64,000 nucleotides of DNA from Balaenoptera acutorostrata (Eukaryota; Chordata; Mammalia; Artiodactyla; Balaenopteridae): NCBI RefSeq assembly GCF_949987535.1, contig NC_080067.1, forward strand, positions 55,424,405 to 55,488,404, in the 5' to 3' direction. Shown here in pieces: positions 34,486-46,390 of this stretch. Made by a program: the position numbers and the translations under genes. Below the pieces are notes generated by a model that had not been told where the DNA came from, searched no databases, and saw nothing but the letters and a program-made list of their open reading frames with translations. The stretch's first letter is position 1. The number at the start of each line of letters is the position of its first letter.

Positions 34486-34770
34486 GATAATCCTAGCCCT
34501 CTTGCAACTGACTGGCTTAGGAGTGGGTGTGACCTCTTCTGGCCAATGAGAAAGGAAGCAAAATCTGCTGAAGGTTTTCTGGGAAAAGACTCCTTGCTGA
34601 TGAAACACCCATTGAAAGAAACAGCTCCTCTTAGGCTGTGGACGTCATCGCACCTACCTCTGACACACTGAACTTCAACAGCCATGCTGAGCCTCCAAGT
34701 AAACCAGCCTACAGACAAGCTGAAAGCCTTCCAATTCATAAGCTCTGTCACCTTGAAAAGTCACCATGCG
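34486..34770 (+). repeat. Possible old LTR or DNA-element fragment
   Basis: tgtgacctcttctggccaatg then ggttttctgggaaaagactcc then a gctgtggacgtcatcgc-like phrase resemble a common old mammalian LTR/MER repeat. A weaker similar phrase (agccaatcaaatgtgaac) occurs near 45145. The assignment is tentative. Confidence 0.35.
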
Positions 34771-35036
34771 ACTCCCAGACTTAAAAACAAGTGAGTTGTG
34801 TCACATAAGTCTTGAAGTCCTTTCTAGCTCAAAAAAGCGTGGGATTCTCAGGAAGGCACGTGTAGCACTGATTTAGGTAGTAGAGCCATGATGTAGGTGA
34901 TACTCCCTGCAAAAACTCTGCCAGGTGACCAGAGAGTCATTGAGGTTTTTGTTCGTAGGGGGATGCAGATTGAGATTTGTATGCCCGAAAGCTTTCAAAA
35001 TCTAATTTTTGGAATGAATCAAAAACTAGAGGGGTT

Positions 35037-35332
35037 GGGGCTTCCCTGGTGGCGCAGTGGTTGAGAATCTGCCTGCTAATGCAGGGAACACGGGTTCGAG
35101 CCCTGGTCTGGGAAGATCCCACATGCCGCGGAGCAGCTGGGCCCGTGTGCCACAATTACTGAGCCTGCACGTCTGGAGCCTGTGCTCCGCAACAAGAGAG
35201 GCCGCGATAGTGAGAGGCCCGCGCACTGCGATGAAGAGTGGCCCCCGCTCGCCGCAACTAGAGAAAGCCCTCGCACAGAAACGAAGACCCAACACAGCCA
35301 AAAATAAATAAATATATTTTAAAAAAAAAAAC
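35037..35332 (+). repeat. Long CHR-type SINE with perfect 13-bp target duplication
   Basis: ggggcttccctggtggcgcagtgg-type head, B box ggttcgagccc, GC-rich body with a single gatgaagagtggccccc module and an A-rich tail. The duplication aactagaggggtt is at 35024-35036 and 35333-35345. The internal order matches the copies at 30907 and 51146, so these three form one subfamily. Confidence 0.95.
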
Positions 35333-35345
35333 AACTAGAGGGGTT

Positions 35346-35519
35346 TAAGAAAGGGCCTTAGTTAGGACAAATACAAGTACTGACTGTGCCAGATTGCATA
35401 TCTGTTAATAGAGCAAAACACTTTCGAGGAGAAAATAAAGAGTAAGGCTTTCATATTTCAATGACTTAAAAATAATTTCAGAAACAAATAATTTCAAAAA
35501 TGTTAATTTTTTTTAAACC
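35346..35519. other. Short AT-rich unassigned stretch
   Basis: Nothing recognised. Confidence 0.3.
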
Positions 35520-35965
35520 TCCACTCATTCATTTACCTGTTCAACAAACATGTATGGCGTACCTAGTGTTTGGCAGGCATTGCCTATATGCAATGATGTA
35601 GTAAAGCACAGTTCTTTTCCTCAGGGAGTGAACAGTACAGTGAAGGTCCCAGAGAAGTAAAAAGATATTACAACATTTCTGACAAGAGCCATTATTAGGA
35701 GAAAGCCCGAAGGATTAAGAGAGGGCAGATAAGGGGCTCTTACCCTGGCCTGGAGCAAGTGGTACAGGGAGGGCTTCCTGATGGAAGCAACCTTGAAGCT
35801 GAGACTTGAAGTAGAAGGGCCTGATGTGAGGGGTGAGAGGAGGCCTGGCGCACGTGGGAACACAGTGTTTAAGTGAGGCAGAGAGCTGTGAAGGTGGAGG
35901 TGAAAGTTAGGGCCAGATCACATGAGACATGTTAAGCAGTGTGGGAGCTCTTATTAGCACTCGGG
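35520..35965 (+). repeat. Ancient dispersed element fragment
   Basis: The order catttacctgttcaacaaac, tagtgtttggcaggcattg, caagtggtacagggagggc, ttgaagctgagacttgaag and gttagggccagatcacatg corresponds to the left two thirds of the same element type as 1935-2444 and 16106-17300. Confidence 0.5.
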
Positions 35966-36142
35966 AGGACTGTGAAACAAAAGGCAGTTTGTCTGCAATA
36001 GTGTTCTCCCTCCCCTATGCCCAAGCCCCGCATCCCCCATTCCTTATGCAAATCTCACCTCAGGAGGCTCTCAAGTTGGAAGGAGATCCCAAAAACTAGC
36101 TTACACTGTGGGATAAATGAATGAGCATAGCTTAAAGTACAA

Positions 36143-36523
36143 GGTCATGAAGAACCTAGTGGCAAGACGGGAATAAAGACACAGACCTACTAGAGAATGG
36201 ACTTGAGGATATGGGGAGGGGGAAGGGTAAGATGTGACAAAGTGAGAGAGTGGCATGGACATATATACACTACCAAACGTAAAATAGCTAGCTAGTGGGA
36301 AGCAACCGCATAGCACAGGGAGATCAGCTCTGTGCTTTGTGACCACCTAGAGGGGTGGGATAGGGAGGGTGGGAGGGAGGGAGACGCAAGAGGGAGGAGA
36401 TATGGGGATATATGTATATGTATAACTGATTCACTTTGTTATAAAGCAGAAACTAACACACCATTGTAAAGCAATTATACTCCAATAAAGATGTTAAAAA
36501 AAATTTTTTTTAATTAAAAAAAA
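36143..36523 (+). mobile_element. L1 3' UTR fragment (5'-truncated insertion)
   Basis: It carries only non-coding 3' UTR: gaatggacttgaggatatgg, ccgcatagcacagggagatc, tgaccacctagaggggtggg, a G-rich gggagggtgggagggaggg stretch, and ccaataaagatgttaaaaaa at the end. The 9-bp duplication aaagtacaa at 36134-36142 and 36524-36532 marks it as a separate, strongly truncated insertion. Its UTR type differs from the L1 at 14149. Confidence 0.93.
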
Positions 36524-36582
36524 AAAGTACAATTGCATGCACAGAGGAATGAAGCTACCGTCCCACATTTTAGAGATTATGG

Positions 36583-36650
36583 AGATCTTAGAGGTAAGTT
36601 TAGGTCAACTCAATTTACAGGTGAGGAAACAGAGGGGCAGAAATGCTGCG
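36583..36650 (-). repeat. Short MIR fragment, minus orientation
   Basis: caatttacaggtgaggaaac then agaggggcagaaatg is reverse MIR. Confidence 0.6.
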
Positions 36651-36779
36651 GAATGGTCCCCACGCTCACCCACAGCATTCAGACCTCTGCCATGAGAGAG
36701 CGGAGATGCTTTTGGGGGGGGCGGGGTGTTCCCTTCAGAGGCTGTGGACTGAGGCCCTAGGGGCTGCCACCTACTGAGA

Positions 36780-36895
36780 ACTGCCGCTCTTACCTTCCTA
36801 AACACCTGGGCCACAAGCTCCGTGAGGCCAGGAACCTTGTCAGTGCCTCCTATGGCAGGGCACACAAAATACGCGCCCGTTAAACATTTACTAGA
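36780..36895 (+). repeat. L2 3'-end fragment
   Basis: gggccacaagctccgtgagg, ccaggaaccttgtcagtgcc and atggcagggcacacaaaat follow the L2 tail. The longest open frame of the window (194 codons, minus strand 36605-37189) overlaps this and the MIR and is therefore treated as accidental. Confidence 0.6.
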
Positions 36896-37352
36896 GGAAG
36901 TTGCTCTGCTGCAGTTGCTCATGTAACGTGAGAACGTGCAAGTGACCCCCGGTTCTCCCGAAATGCGGGCCCCGAGAAGCAGAATACGGTGCACGAAGCG
37001 TATTTTTGAAAGAGAAAGCTGGCAAATGACAGAATCCAAGGAAATTGGACAGCTGCTTGCCATTTGAAGAATCAAATACGGAAAATATTTCAAATAATAA
37101 AAGAAAATCTGGAGGAATTGTGACTTAGGACCAATTTGGATAGGATTTTTAAGCAGTGAATGTTCAGATGTGTGGATGCTCATTTTCAAAACCTACATCG
37201 ACTTCTTTTCAGAAAAGCCACAGGCTACAAGAGCTTCCTTAGTCGAACTTGATGCTTTTGTTTTTAATGACACAACAGGTATTTCCGGGAACTGTGTGGT
37301 CTCAGATCTGCATTCATCCTGGTAGCAACACAGATTTCAAAACTGTCTTGTG

Positions 37353-37372
37353 AAAAAAAAAAAAAAAAAAAA
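37353..37372 (+). repeat. Isolated (A)20 tract
   Basis: Twenty A after cttgtg, with no recognisable retroelement body on its 5' side. Confidence 0.9.
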
Positions 37373-37890
37373 TGGAAGAGTGCCACTCTTCAAGTGTTTA
37401 ATTTCTTTGCATTTTCAATTCCAGCAGATGCTCCCAACCAACACATATGCAAGAATGGCTAAAGGTTGCAGGAAAATGGTAATTAAAATCATCCTCATAA
37501 GGTGATTCATTTGTGAATATGCTACCACTGACTCAACAAGCCAATGTTAATTGAATCAAGGTTAACTAGAAAACAGGAGGAAAGGGGGACTTTAAAAAAG
37601 AGACTGGGCAGTGGTTGAGGCCTATGAAAGACTGGCCTGAATCACTAGGTGTTTGTTGTAAAGAAGCACTGTTCCTTTGTAAAGTCTGGAAAAGGGCAAG
37701 AACTATCAGATAAGGAGCTACAGTTGCCTGTTCAGTAACCCTGCAACTCCTGGGGGCCTCCAGAGGCAGCCAGCTTGTCATGGCAGCTTGAATTTAACAT
37801 ACTTCCTGGTTTAGCACACCTCCAAATGCAGTCTAGAATCAAGAGGGGGCAGATGCAAATGGGACAGGATCCCAGAGAGCTGTCAGAGTT

Positions 37891-38018
37891 GAGAGAGAAA
37901 AAGAAAGCGAGGAAGGCAAGAAGGGGGAAGGAGAGCAGGAAGGAGGAAGAAGGATGGACAGAGGATAAGAGAATGGAGAAAAGGAAAGGGGAAGGAAGAA
38001 AGGAGGCGAAGAAGGGGG
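37891..38018 (+). repeat. GA-rich low-complexity tract
   Basis: About 128 bp, purine on this strand except for a few isolated pyrimidines. The plus frame at 37775-38038 through it is a K/R/E/G low-complexity by-product. Confidence 0.9.
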
Positions 38019-39719
38019 TTCCTATTCCACAAATCTGATCATCATTGACAAAGGACCGTGGACATGAATTTTACCAAGTGAACACAAAAATAATGTAAGC
38101 TGCTGAAGTTTCTAGGAATTGTCATTTCACCACCCTTCTCAGGGCGTAACTGCTCAGGAGATAAAGGATTCATAAATATTTTGAAATTCCATTAAAGCCT
38201 ACATTAGGGTCTAATACTTGGGAACATTAAAGAACAACCACTACCAAGCTTCTGGGAGCATCTCCCCCTCTCGTCTCCTTCCATCTTCTCCCACAGAAAG
38301 GAGGAATGAGTTTTGCTAAGGTCGCCCCCAAAGCCATCACCTAAGCACACAGAACAAGGGCTGGACTCCTCTTTATCTGAAATCCCTGTTTGGGGTTCTC
38401 AGCGCTCATTATTCTGTCCTCCTGCTAATTTAGAATGCAGCCCTGCTCTACCACACTTTGAGATTTGCCAAGAGTCTAATCCAACCGAGTTGTGAAATCT
38501 GGATGCTTACATGGGAAAATCTGGATCTTAGCTGGAAAAGGGTACATTTTACACAAAGGGAACTGAATAGAAATTTGGAAAAAACAACCTGAAAAAAATT
38601 AGAGAATGCCTTGAAAACACTTCCTTCCCCTGGCCTTTGAGAAACCAGAAGCCACTGTCTTCCAAGTTGAAAACTCAGTGCAGCTTAAGTGAAACGGGCT
38701 TCGTTCTGTTCCCCAAAGCAGATGACTGTCATATTTGACTATTCTCACTGAGAGTCTGTTCAGAACAGCCTGGCCAGTGCAAAATCCAAAAACATTTCAC
38801 TCTCAGATTGCTGTTTAAAATGCCTCTCTTAGAATGGCAAGCCTAGACACGGCAAACGGCATTTTCAGCTTTACTAGACTTTTTCTAGTGATAAGAAGCT
38901 GGCACAGATAAATCCATGTTATATTTCTTGGGATGCAACTTAATTTTATTTTTTTCATCTTTAAGGGTTAATAGGGAAAAATATTATTCAGGGCATATAT
39001 TAAAGGAGAGTTTGGGATCAATCCATCTTGGTGTTACAGTGGTATCACTCTCTGTGGCAGGGATGAGTTACCATGTGAGAGCTGGTAAATACAGAATTGA
39101 CATCTTGCTTAGAGGAGCCAAAAAGGTTCTCAGAAAGGCAGCCAAGGCTGCCGGGGCGGGACACTCTCTTCACCTGGCTTGGTTCAATACAGTACCAAAG
39201 GATTCCTGGCTCAGCAGATTGCAACAGAAGATGAGGGGCCAACCTCTTCCGAAATGAAATAAGATCCAGTAAAGGGAGTACGCTTAATTTAGAAAAGAAG
39301 TGTGGCAGGGCAGACAGGAGCCTGAAATCAGAGTCAGATAATCCCAGGTCTAATTTATCCCTCCTCCGCTGGCTACATGTTTACAGCCTGAATGTTCCAG
39401 TCATGGGAGATGGTCATGAGTTCAAAAAATTTTCCTCTCAAGGCAGCTCTCTGGGCTACAATAAATTAATATGACACTAAAATGCTTTGTCTTCATCCTT
39501 CTGATTCCAGAGACTAAATACATGACAATCCACCTATCTCCTCGTGTGGAGGAATTACATACAGTGCCACCCATGAGAAAGGTACTGACAATTATCTAGT
39601 GACCATAACCTTTGGAGAGGGCAGGAAAAATAAAGGTAATTTTTCATAGGATTGAAATGTGTAAGAGAACAGAGCAAGGTTTTCCAACCTCTCTATGTGC
39701 TAGTTTCCTGCCCTGTGAA

Positions 39720-39835
39720 ATTAATTCATTTAACAAATTTACTGAGCTCTCCCTATTTGTCCCTGGGGGCTGAGGATTCCACAATATGCAAGATAGACAC
39801 AGACTGCACAGCCAGTCCCTGCCAACTTCAAACCT
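39720..39835 (+). repeat. Small fragment of an old dispersed element
   Basis: ttcatttaacaaatttactgagc followed by cctgggggctgagg and cacagccagtccctgcc resemble the opening of the element at 35520. Confidence 0.4.
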
Positions 39836-40124
39836 TGACAATGGCCCTGAACCCTCATCTCCCCTTTCCCTCTTCATCAGAAGAAGCCTAATGTAACTCT
39901 CCCACTGCACGGCATTACAGTCAGGACTGCACTGGGAAGAGTCCTCTCAGAAAACTGTCTCAAACTTGAGCCTGACGTGGAGTTGATTTGCTCCTCATTT
40001 AATATACAACCCCTCTTTTAAGAATAATATGCTTACCAGTGACAACGAGTATCTCCTTGACTAAAGTTTAGTCCAGCTCTTCTGTATCCTTTTTCCAACT
40101 AGGTCTCAACTTTCGGACTTTCAT

Positions 40125-40486
40125 GTCCATCTTTGCCCAGTTTTAGCAAGAATTCTGTCAGTGGTTTAGCCAGAATCCCCTACCCTTGATATATGATCAC
40201 CTTCCTCACCCACCACCGTCCCCCAGCTAATAACTGATGACCCTGAACTGCCGTCTGCAAGAATCCTGTTAGGTCAGTTAGCAAGAATCACCCTACCCTT
40301 TGAGTAATTTTCCATCCAAAGACCCACTACTTTGATCCTCGACTATAAGTCGCCACTTATTTTTGTGGTATTTGGAGGGGAGCCCAGTTCTATACTGAGG
40401 TCTCTTTTCCCTTACTGCCACAGTCCTGAATATAATCTGTTTTTACTGCTTTCACTACTGTCCAGTTCTGGTTTTCTCTGACACCA
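40125..40486 (+). mobile_element. Probable solo LTR of an endogenous retrovirus
   Basis: The end has the layout of an ERV1-type LTR: a decayed TATA-like actataagtcgcc near 40345, a degraded polyadenylation region (gaatataatctg near 40427), a pyrimidine-rich gttttctctgac end and terminal ca. Two diverged internal copies of a gcaagaat-ctgt-ccta-ccctt unit lie at about 40145 and 40258. No internal retroviral genes flank it. Family and exact start are uncertain. Confidence 0.45.
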
Positions 40487-40489
40487 GTC

Positions 40490-42430
40490 ACCCAAACCTG
40501 AACATAAATTACTTCAATCACCCCATGAGATATAACCTTAGGCAGAGACCAGCTGTGGGAAAGAACTGGAGTTTTCTTTTGGGCGAAGGTGAGGGGGAAG
40601 GTAATTGCAGTGAGAAGACCTGGGTGGCGTGTCACAAGAGGAGGAACTGGACAGGCTGAAGATCAGAGCTCCAGAGAGCTGGAGAGAGGACTGGAAGAGG
40701 AAAGCAGGAAGGGGACCAAATGCACCGTGCCAGTGACGAGAGCTGGCAGCTCTCAGGAATGCTTCCGTGGCCAGAACAACAGCTGTGGCAAGGAGTACTG
40801 CAAATACAAAGGCACGCCTATGGCAGAGCAATTTCCACTTTCCAGCATATTAGCCCCATGCATAAAAAACTTGTTTTCCATTTCTTCAGACTAATTCAAC
40901 TCATCTGATATAGCTCACTCAAGGTACCAAAGTTTTCGTATTGACAACTCAATACAAAACTTTTCAGGATTACTCAATGCTTATTTGAAAAGCTTCAAGA
41001 AATTGTAATTAAAAGTACAAAATGGCTGCATTTGGCTTCTTGAAAAAAATCAAACTATAATTTTTCTTACAATGAAAGTAATACTGTCTGTAATTTATTT
41101 AGAGAGTATCTAGTGTAATGCAGACATGCATATTAAACACTATTTCATTTCATCTGACTAAATGAATAAATACATTACACCATCCAGACACACAGTTGAA
41201 ACATTTCCTCAAGTATTCTTTAAACACAATGTGCAAGATTGCAATGGCATCATGACTGATAAAAATGACAAAGACGCTGTGAATCAAGTGAATAAAAAGC
41301 AACAGCATGAATTATTTATGCCAGTAATATTTGTAACCATACAAATTATATATTGATGTTATATTGGAGTGTTTAGTATTTTAGCTAACATACATCACAC
41401 AATGCCCCCTCCCCGCCTCAATACTTAATTTTCTTGGAGAGTTTTAATTCAGTGGTACCACTTAGAACAGAACCATGGGCACAATGGCAATTTTTTTTTT
41501 TTTTGGTTGTCTCAAAATATGATTTCTCTCTTATTAGGGGATAGCTGCTCCACAAACCACAGCCATGGCTGGTGTTCTTTTATTACTTCCTACATGGAGA
41601 CCACTGAATGACCTATGCTGGAGAGACTGGAGTTCCACTTTCTTTCATCTTCAGCAAGAAGGTGGTGTGTATGACAATCACCGCTGAAATGGTTTTTTCT
41701 CACTCCTCTATTAAGATCAGAGTGAAAACATTTTAAATGAGGGGCAGATAAAGCAACTGTTCTAAGACAGGGGCCACAAAGAGTTCCATATGTTTTGTAT
41801 GTTTCAGAGAACTTCGAAAATAATGAACATCTAGAAGGATCTTCACTTCTTCACCTATGAGATCAATCATCTATGCTGATTCCTATACCTCAATAGAAAA
41901 TACACTCACAACCACACACACAGGCACACACTCACATTCACACTCATTTTCAGCAGTTCAATTCTGGCCTGGAAACTGAGAAGATAAGGGTTTTTTTCTT
42001 AGTTAACCCTACCTTTCCAAGTTTGGAAGGAGCTACTCAGGTACTGCCACAGTTGGGCTGGACACCCACCAAATTGTGAGTTCCTCAAGGGTTGGGGGCA
42101 AGTGGGTCATGGCAGCATTCCCACAGCATCCACTGTTACTGAAAATACTGTGCAATTATTAAATTGGAGTGGATTCTCAATGAACAGTTGAACCCCTTAG
42201 GAAAGAGCTAGCAGGTGTACTACATCTTCCTCCTTGAGATCTACTTCCCTGCTCACATAGAGATGAAACATATATGGAATGCACTAGAGAACGTCTGCCA
42301 ACACGGACAGGAGAGAGGCCAAAGGGAAGACACCTGGTAACTTCTCCAAAAACACCCATCTCCTTAGTGAGACATCCCATCTAAATATCACAGCAGCAGT
42401 CAAAAAATGCCCCAAATAAAACTCATCTCT
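40490..42430. other. Unique-looking stretch, no gene recognised
   Basis: About 1.9 kb with a 14-T run near 41491 and a CA-rich patch at 41905-41946. The overlapping plus and minus frames at 40538-40908 show no known domain. Confidence 0.35.
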
Positions 42431-42434
42431 AATC

Positions 42435-42545
42435 TTCAACCTCATCCTTGAACTCTCTCTATGCCTTTTCACATGTTAATTTCACTTCCTGAAATACCCT
42501 TCCCCAACTTTGCTGGCTCCTCTTACAGCTGCCCACCACACAAAC
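42435..42545 (+). repeat. L2-like fragment
   Basis: A ctctatgccttttcacatg then cacttcctgaaataccctt then tggctcctcttacagctgcc run is compatible with the L2 3' region. Confidence 0.45.
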
Positions 42546-42554
42546 TCCTGACAG

Positions 42555-42805
42555 GGTGCAGTGGTTACACCTGGGTTTGAATCCTGCTTCTTGGGTTTGA
42601 ACCCAAGAGCATGGAGTTGGGTTTGAATCCTGTCTCTACCATCACCTAGTTGGGTGATCCCGGGGAAGTTTTTTCATGCTCAGTGCCTCAGTTTCTTCAT
42701 CTACATAATAGAGGTAATAAAAGTTCCTGCTTCATAGGGCTATCAGAAAGGTTAATTGAGTTAATAGGTATAAAATGATTTCAATAGACAATGGCACATT
42801 CATAG
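42555..42805 (+). repeat. MIR with a small internal duplication
   Basis: gcagtggttacacctgggtttgaatcc, gggtgatcccggggaag, cctcagtttcttcatctac, catagggctatcagaaagg and ttaattgagttaatagg follow full MIR order. The gggtttgaatcctg segment is duplicated, and a hairpin cttgggtt/aacccaag (42590-42607) lies between the copies. Confidence 0.85.
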
Positions 42806-42854
42806 GTGGATTTGGAGTGATGGTCCTCATTTTTCTGTTATTTCATTCCACAGC

Positions 42855-42995
42855 CGGACCCTGTAAATGTTCTTAATACAACACTCATTCGTTCACCTTT
42901 CCGCCTCCTCTACTAAGATGAATTCAGAGACTATTTGTCACTTCCCCTGCATCCTCTGAGCATGGCCCCTGATACAAGATCAAGACACACTACAT
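42855..42995 (+). repeat. L2-like fragment
   Basis: ctcattcgttcacctttccgcc then actatttgtcacttcccc is compatible with a diverged L2. Confidence 0.3.
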
Positions 42996-43194
42996 GTAGC
43001 AGGGAGTGGTTGGGTTCTAGCTTCCCCTAAGGACAATCTTATCCTCACTGTGTCTGGTTTCAAAGCCTGTCTTCAAGTCCTGTAATGACTCTGCTTCTAA
43101 ATGTGTCCCTTTCCCACTGTGTTGCCTACTCTAATAGTTTTGGCATTTACACATCACTTGCATGTTTGCATTATTCTTATCATTTGCCTTCTTC

Positions 43195-43720
43195 ATCCTC
43201 TTACCCTGTCATCTGACTAATCTTTGTAAAAGCCAATCTGATTATTATTTTAAAAAAGAAAATGGTTATTGGCTTCATTCAGATCATGAACATCAAGTTT
43301 AAGTTCCCTTGCCTGGCACTAAGACTCCTTTACAATAAGACCCTGACTTAGCTTTTCAAGGTCATTTCCCATGACCTGCCCTCTATACACCCCCTAACTC
43401 ACCTTCCATGTCCTGTCTCCAAGCCTGAGCTCAAACTCGACCTTCATTCTGGAAATACTCATGTCCATCTGTTAAAATATTATTCTTCACGATCAAAACC
43501 AAATAACATTTCCTCCATAAAAATTCTTTCCAAAATTAATCTCTACTTCCCATATAGTTTCAAAGCACTCTTTACAGAAAGGCTGTTTTTATTAAAGTAC
43601 TTGTGACTGTTTTGACTTTAGTTATTTATGTATATATTAAGTTCTTAGAAAACAGAGACCATGTCTTAATCACGTCTGTATCCAGGAATGTGCCTAGAAC
43701 AGTGTTCCACAGCCTACTGT
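43195..43720 (+). repeat. L2 (3' part, about 520 bp)
   Basis: aaggtcatttcccatgacctgcc, ccttccatgtcctgtctcc, ccataaaaattctttcc, acagagaccatgtcttaatc, gtctgtatccaggaatgtgcc in that order is L2. Confidence 0.7.
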
Positions 43721-46050
43721 ATATAGTTTTTAAATTGAATTAAAAAGGAAAAAATGTAATTGATGCCTGGGATGCTAATACTCACATCTGCTTACAAGCA
43801 AATTTAAATTTTTTAATTAAGTTCCAATTAAGTTTCATTCTCAGAATTACCCTTGAGTGTTAGATACTTGCCTGAACCCCACTATTCAATTATAAGACTC
43901 AAAGTCTCCTTTGTATGGTCTGAAGCATCTTGCACACAACTGGCACTCAAAACATGTGTTGAATTTAATTGTTGAATTGTTTCTCCCTGGAAAATTCAAG
44001 CAAATGTGTCAAAAGAAGGAGTCCACAAGATTACAGCCGCCATCTAGTCATGGTAAGGGTGCTGCGTGATGACATCAGGAGGAAAGAAAAGACAAACTAG
44101 CTCCCTTTTCTGGTCCCTGGTTGCCACGCAAACACATGCATGACTTACAGAACTGACCATTACTTTCCCTCATTCCACCCTACTGGAGCCATGACTAGTG
44201 TTGGAGTTGCCAAAGTCCTCCTGTTGAGGGTCTGTAGGCAAGATGTGAGCACCAAGGGCTTCACTGACAGAGAAGGTAATTGTAGTGTCAACCTCTGAGG
44301 AAATCCAGGACCCAGAAGCCAGGCCTTTAGCAAATGGGAAAAGGAGTTCCACATCTCAGTCATGGGTTAGAGTTCTTTAGCTGCGAGTCGCTGAGGGGCC
44401 TCTCCTAAGATGCCACCCTACACATGGAGACAGCTGGGGAGCCAAGAAGAAACAGTTCTTGAAGAGGCTGCTCTCAGGCTGAGGAGGGATAAGCCAGACA
44501 ATTGTCTTGCTTTTACCTTGAGTTTACCTAATTTGTTTAATCTTGTGTTGATTGATGCTCCCTTCCAGTCTTCAGTAAAGTGTCCTTTAGCCATTCCAGC
44601 CGTCTTAAAGCATGAACAATGGTGTGATGGTAAACGTTTACAACCAGCTCTCTCGGGGAAACACCCCTAGTGCTTGCTGATTTCTGTGGTGTAAATGCTA
44701 TTGCCATGGCCAATTTCAAACTACCGATGTGCTGTCAATAAACTCAGAGTTGGGAGGAGACACACACCATCAGCTCCAGGCAGTACCACCTGGCTAGAAC
44801 ACCCTTCACCTCTTCCCCACAGCAGTATCAAAGTCAGTGAAGGACCTATATCAGCAAAAGAGTCTCCTTCAGCACAAACTTTACTGGTATGAAGTTCTAT
44901 TTTTATTATGGAGGGCAGTATTCCTTTACCACACATACTCGCTTTCCAAGGGAAGAGGAAATTTGAGGTTAAGAGCCAGCTGTGAATTAATACCAAAGCC
45001 TTCAGAGCCATCCACTTTTGTGTACACAGCCTGAAAACACACAAAACTTGGTGAAACAGAGATTGGTTAGGTGTTCCAAACTCGGAAGCATAGCTGGCTA
45101 CAATACCCTGTGTCCTTGCTGTTAATCCTAGACACATATTTCTAGCCAATCAAATGTGAACAATAGCGATGTGCAATTTTTCCAGGTTTGGCTGTAATAT
45201 CCTACCAATATAGTCTCTTTCTCCCCACCCAAGTATTTTCTCTTCCACTGGCTTGAAGCAGACAAACACTGCAAGATATATTTTTTAAGTGGCAGAATCA
45301 CAAAATGGAAGGAGTCCGGGTCCCTGAATCACCTTTTGAAAAATAGCTGCTCTTCTTCCAAGGAGCACCTGTTTTGGACCTTTCTTAAGCAAGAAATAAG
45401 CTGCTATTATATATGAGCCACCTAAGGGTTTGTTTGTTTAGCAGTTAATGTTAACCAGTACATGTGGCAATACCTGCCATGATCCTGTGTCCCTACTGGG
45501 GATCATGAATACTCTGGGAAAAAAATTTCCAGGCACAGCTAAAGAAGAATTTAAAAGAGTCCAAGGCTCTTGATTCACAAAATGCACTCTGTTCATTTTG
45601 ACTTGGCTACAATTTGAGCCCTTGCTAAGAGATTTTTATTGTTGATATTTTGTTTGTTTCTTTTAAAGATTGACTTTCACACTAACTACTCTACATGAGG
45701 ATAGGAAGAAGAAATCAGAAAAGATTTTGAGAAGGTCAAGTGAATCAGAGCAATGTTCCATGCCTCGCTGATTACACTGTACCTTCTCTACAATTTGTTT
45801 GCATTTAAACACATGCACATATGCTCAGATAATAAGTGATAGTTAAAAGTGAATAAAACAACAACATATTTTAAATTATGCTTATGTCATTGTCACAAGC
45901 TGGAAATGTCTATTAAAGATTTTTAAAAGTTGTATTTTGAATGCTGCCAAACCTTATCCAAATCAGTTTATATTTGTTTACATAATTATGAGAAAGCAGT
46001 GGTAACACATGAGTCTACTCACCCAATTTAAATGTGTCCCCTTTTGCACT
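43721..46050. other. Unique-looking stretch, no gene recognised
   Basis: No feature is supported. The 142-codon minus frame at 44721-45149 has no recognised domain. Overlapping frames occur at 44160-44363 on the minus strand and 44410-44670 on the plus strand. Confidence 0.35.
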
Positions 46051-46054
46051 AAAT

Positions 46055-46215
46055 TAAAGTTATTATATATTTAGAGTATATTAAATATTTTATTATATTT
46101 GCATAGGGGTTGGTCTGACAACTTAACCTTAATATAAAATCATAATATAATAAATACTATAATATACTTAACATATTATACCATATTATATTCGAATATA
46201 TTATATTTGCACTTT
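46055..46215. repeat. AT-rich tract with many ATATTATA-like inverted repeats
   Basis: Runs of tatatttagagtatatta, cataatataataaatactat and tattatattcgaatatatta give several short self-complementary segments. Confidence 0.8.
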
Positions 46216-46229
46216 AAATCTATTTAGTT

Positions 46230-46390
46230 ATTTTCAAAACCTGCCTTGCTGTCAGCCCTAGTTCCTCAGTGCCCTGATAGGCAGGGATTGTGACCCATAT
46301 CTAAGCTACCCACTGCATCTCACACAGTGCCATTCTATGGTGGGCACAACAGTGTGGGATGAATGAGTAAATACACAGGAAAAGTAATTT
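46230..46390 (+). repeat. L2-like 3'-end fragment
   Basis: gataggcagggattgtgacc then tctcacacagtgccattctatgg then gtgggatgaatgag resembles the L2 tail. Confidence 0.5.

Larger units (their letters stand above)
36896..39715. other. Long unique-looking stretch, no gene recognised
   Basis: About 2.8 kb with an isolated 20-A run at 37353-37372 and a GA-rich tract at 37891-38018. A 113-codon plus frame at 38916-39257 has a hydrophobic start and a basic middle (KVLRKAAKAAG) but matches no family that I recognise, and lacks supporting context. Confidence 0.35.

Noticed and set aside
36605..37189. 194-codon minus-strand open frame, one of the longest in the window
   Set aside because: It overlaps a reverse MIR and an L2 tail, and its residues track those repeats. 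No domain or splice context is visible.
37775..38038. Lysine/arginine-rich 87-codon frame
   Set aside because: It is encoded by a GA-rich low-complexity tract.
38916..39257. 113-codon plus frame with hydrophobic start and basic centre
   Set aside because: No family resemblance that I recognise, no repeats of context, and no evidence of expression; left uncalled.
44721..45149. 142-codon minus frame
   Set aside because: No domain or homologue recognised; length is within what chance allows in 64 kb.
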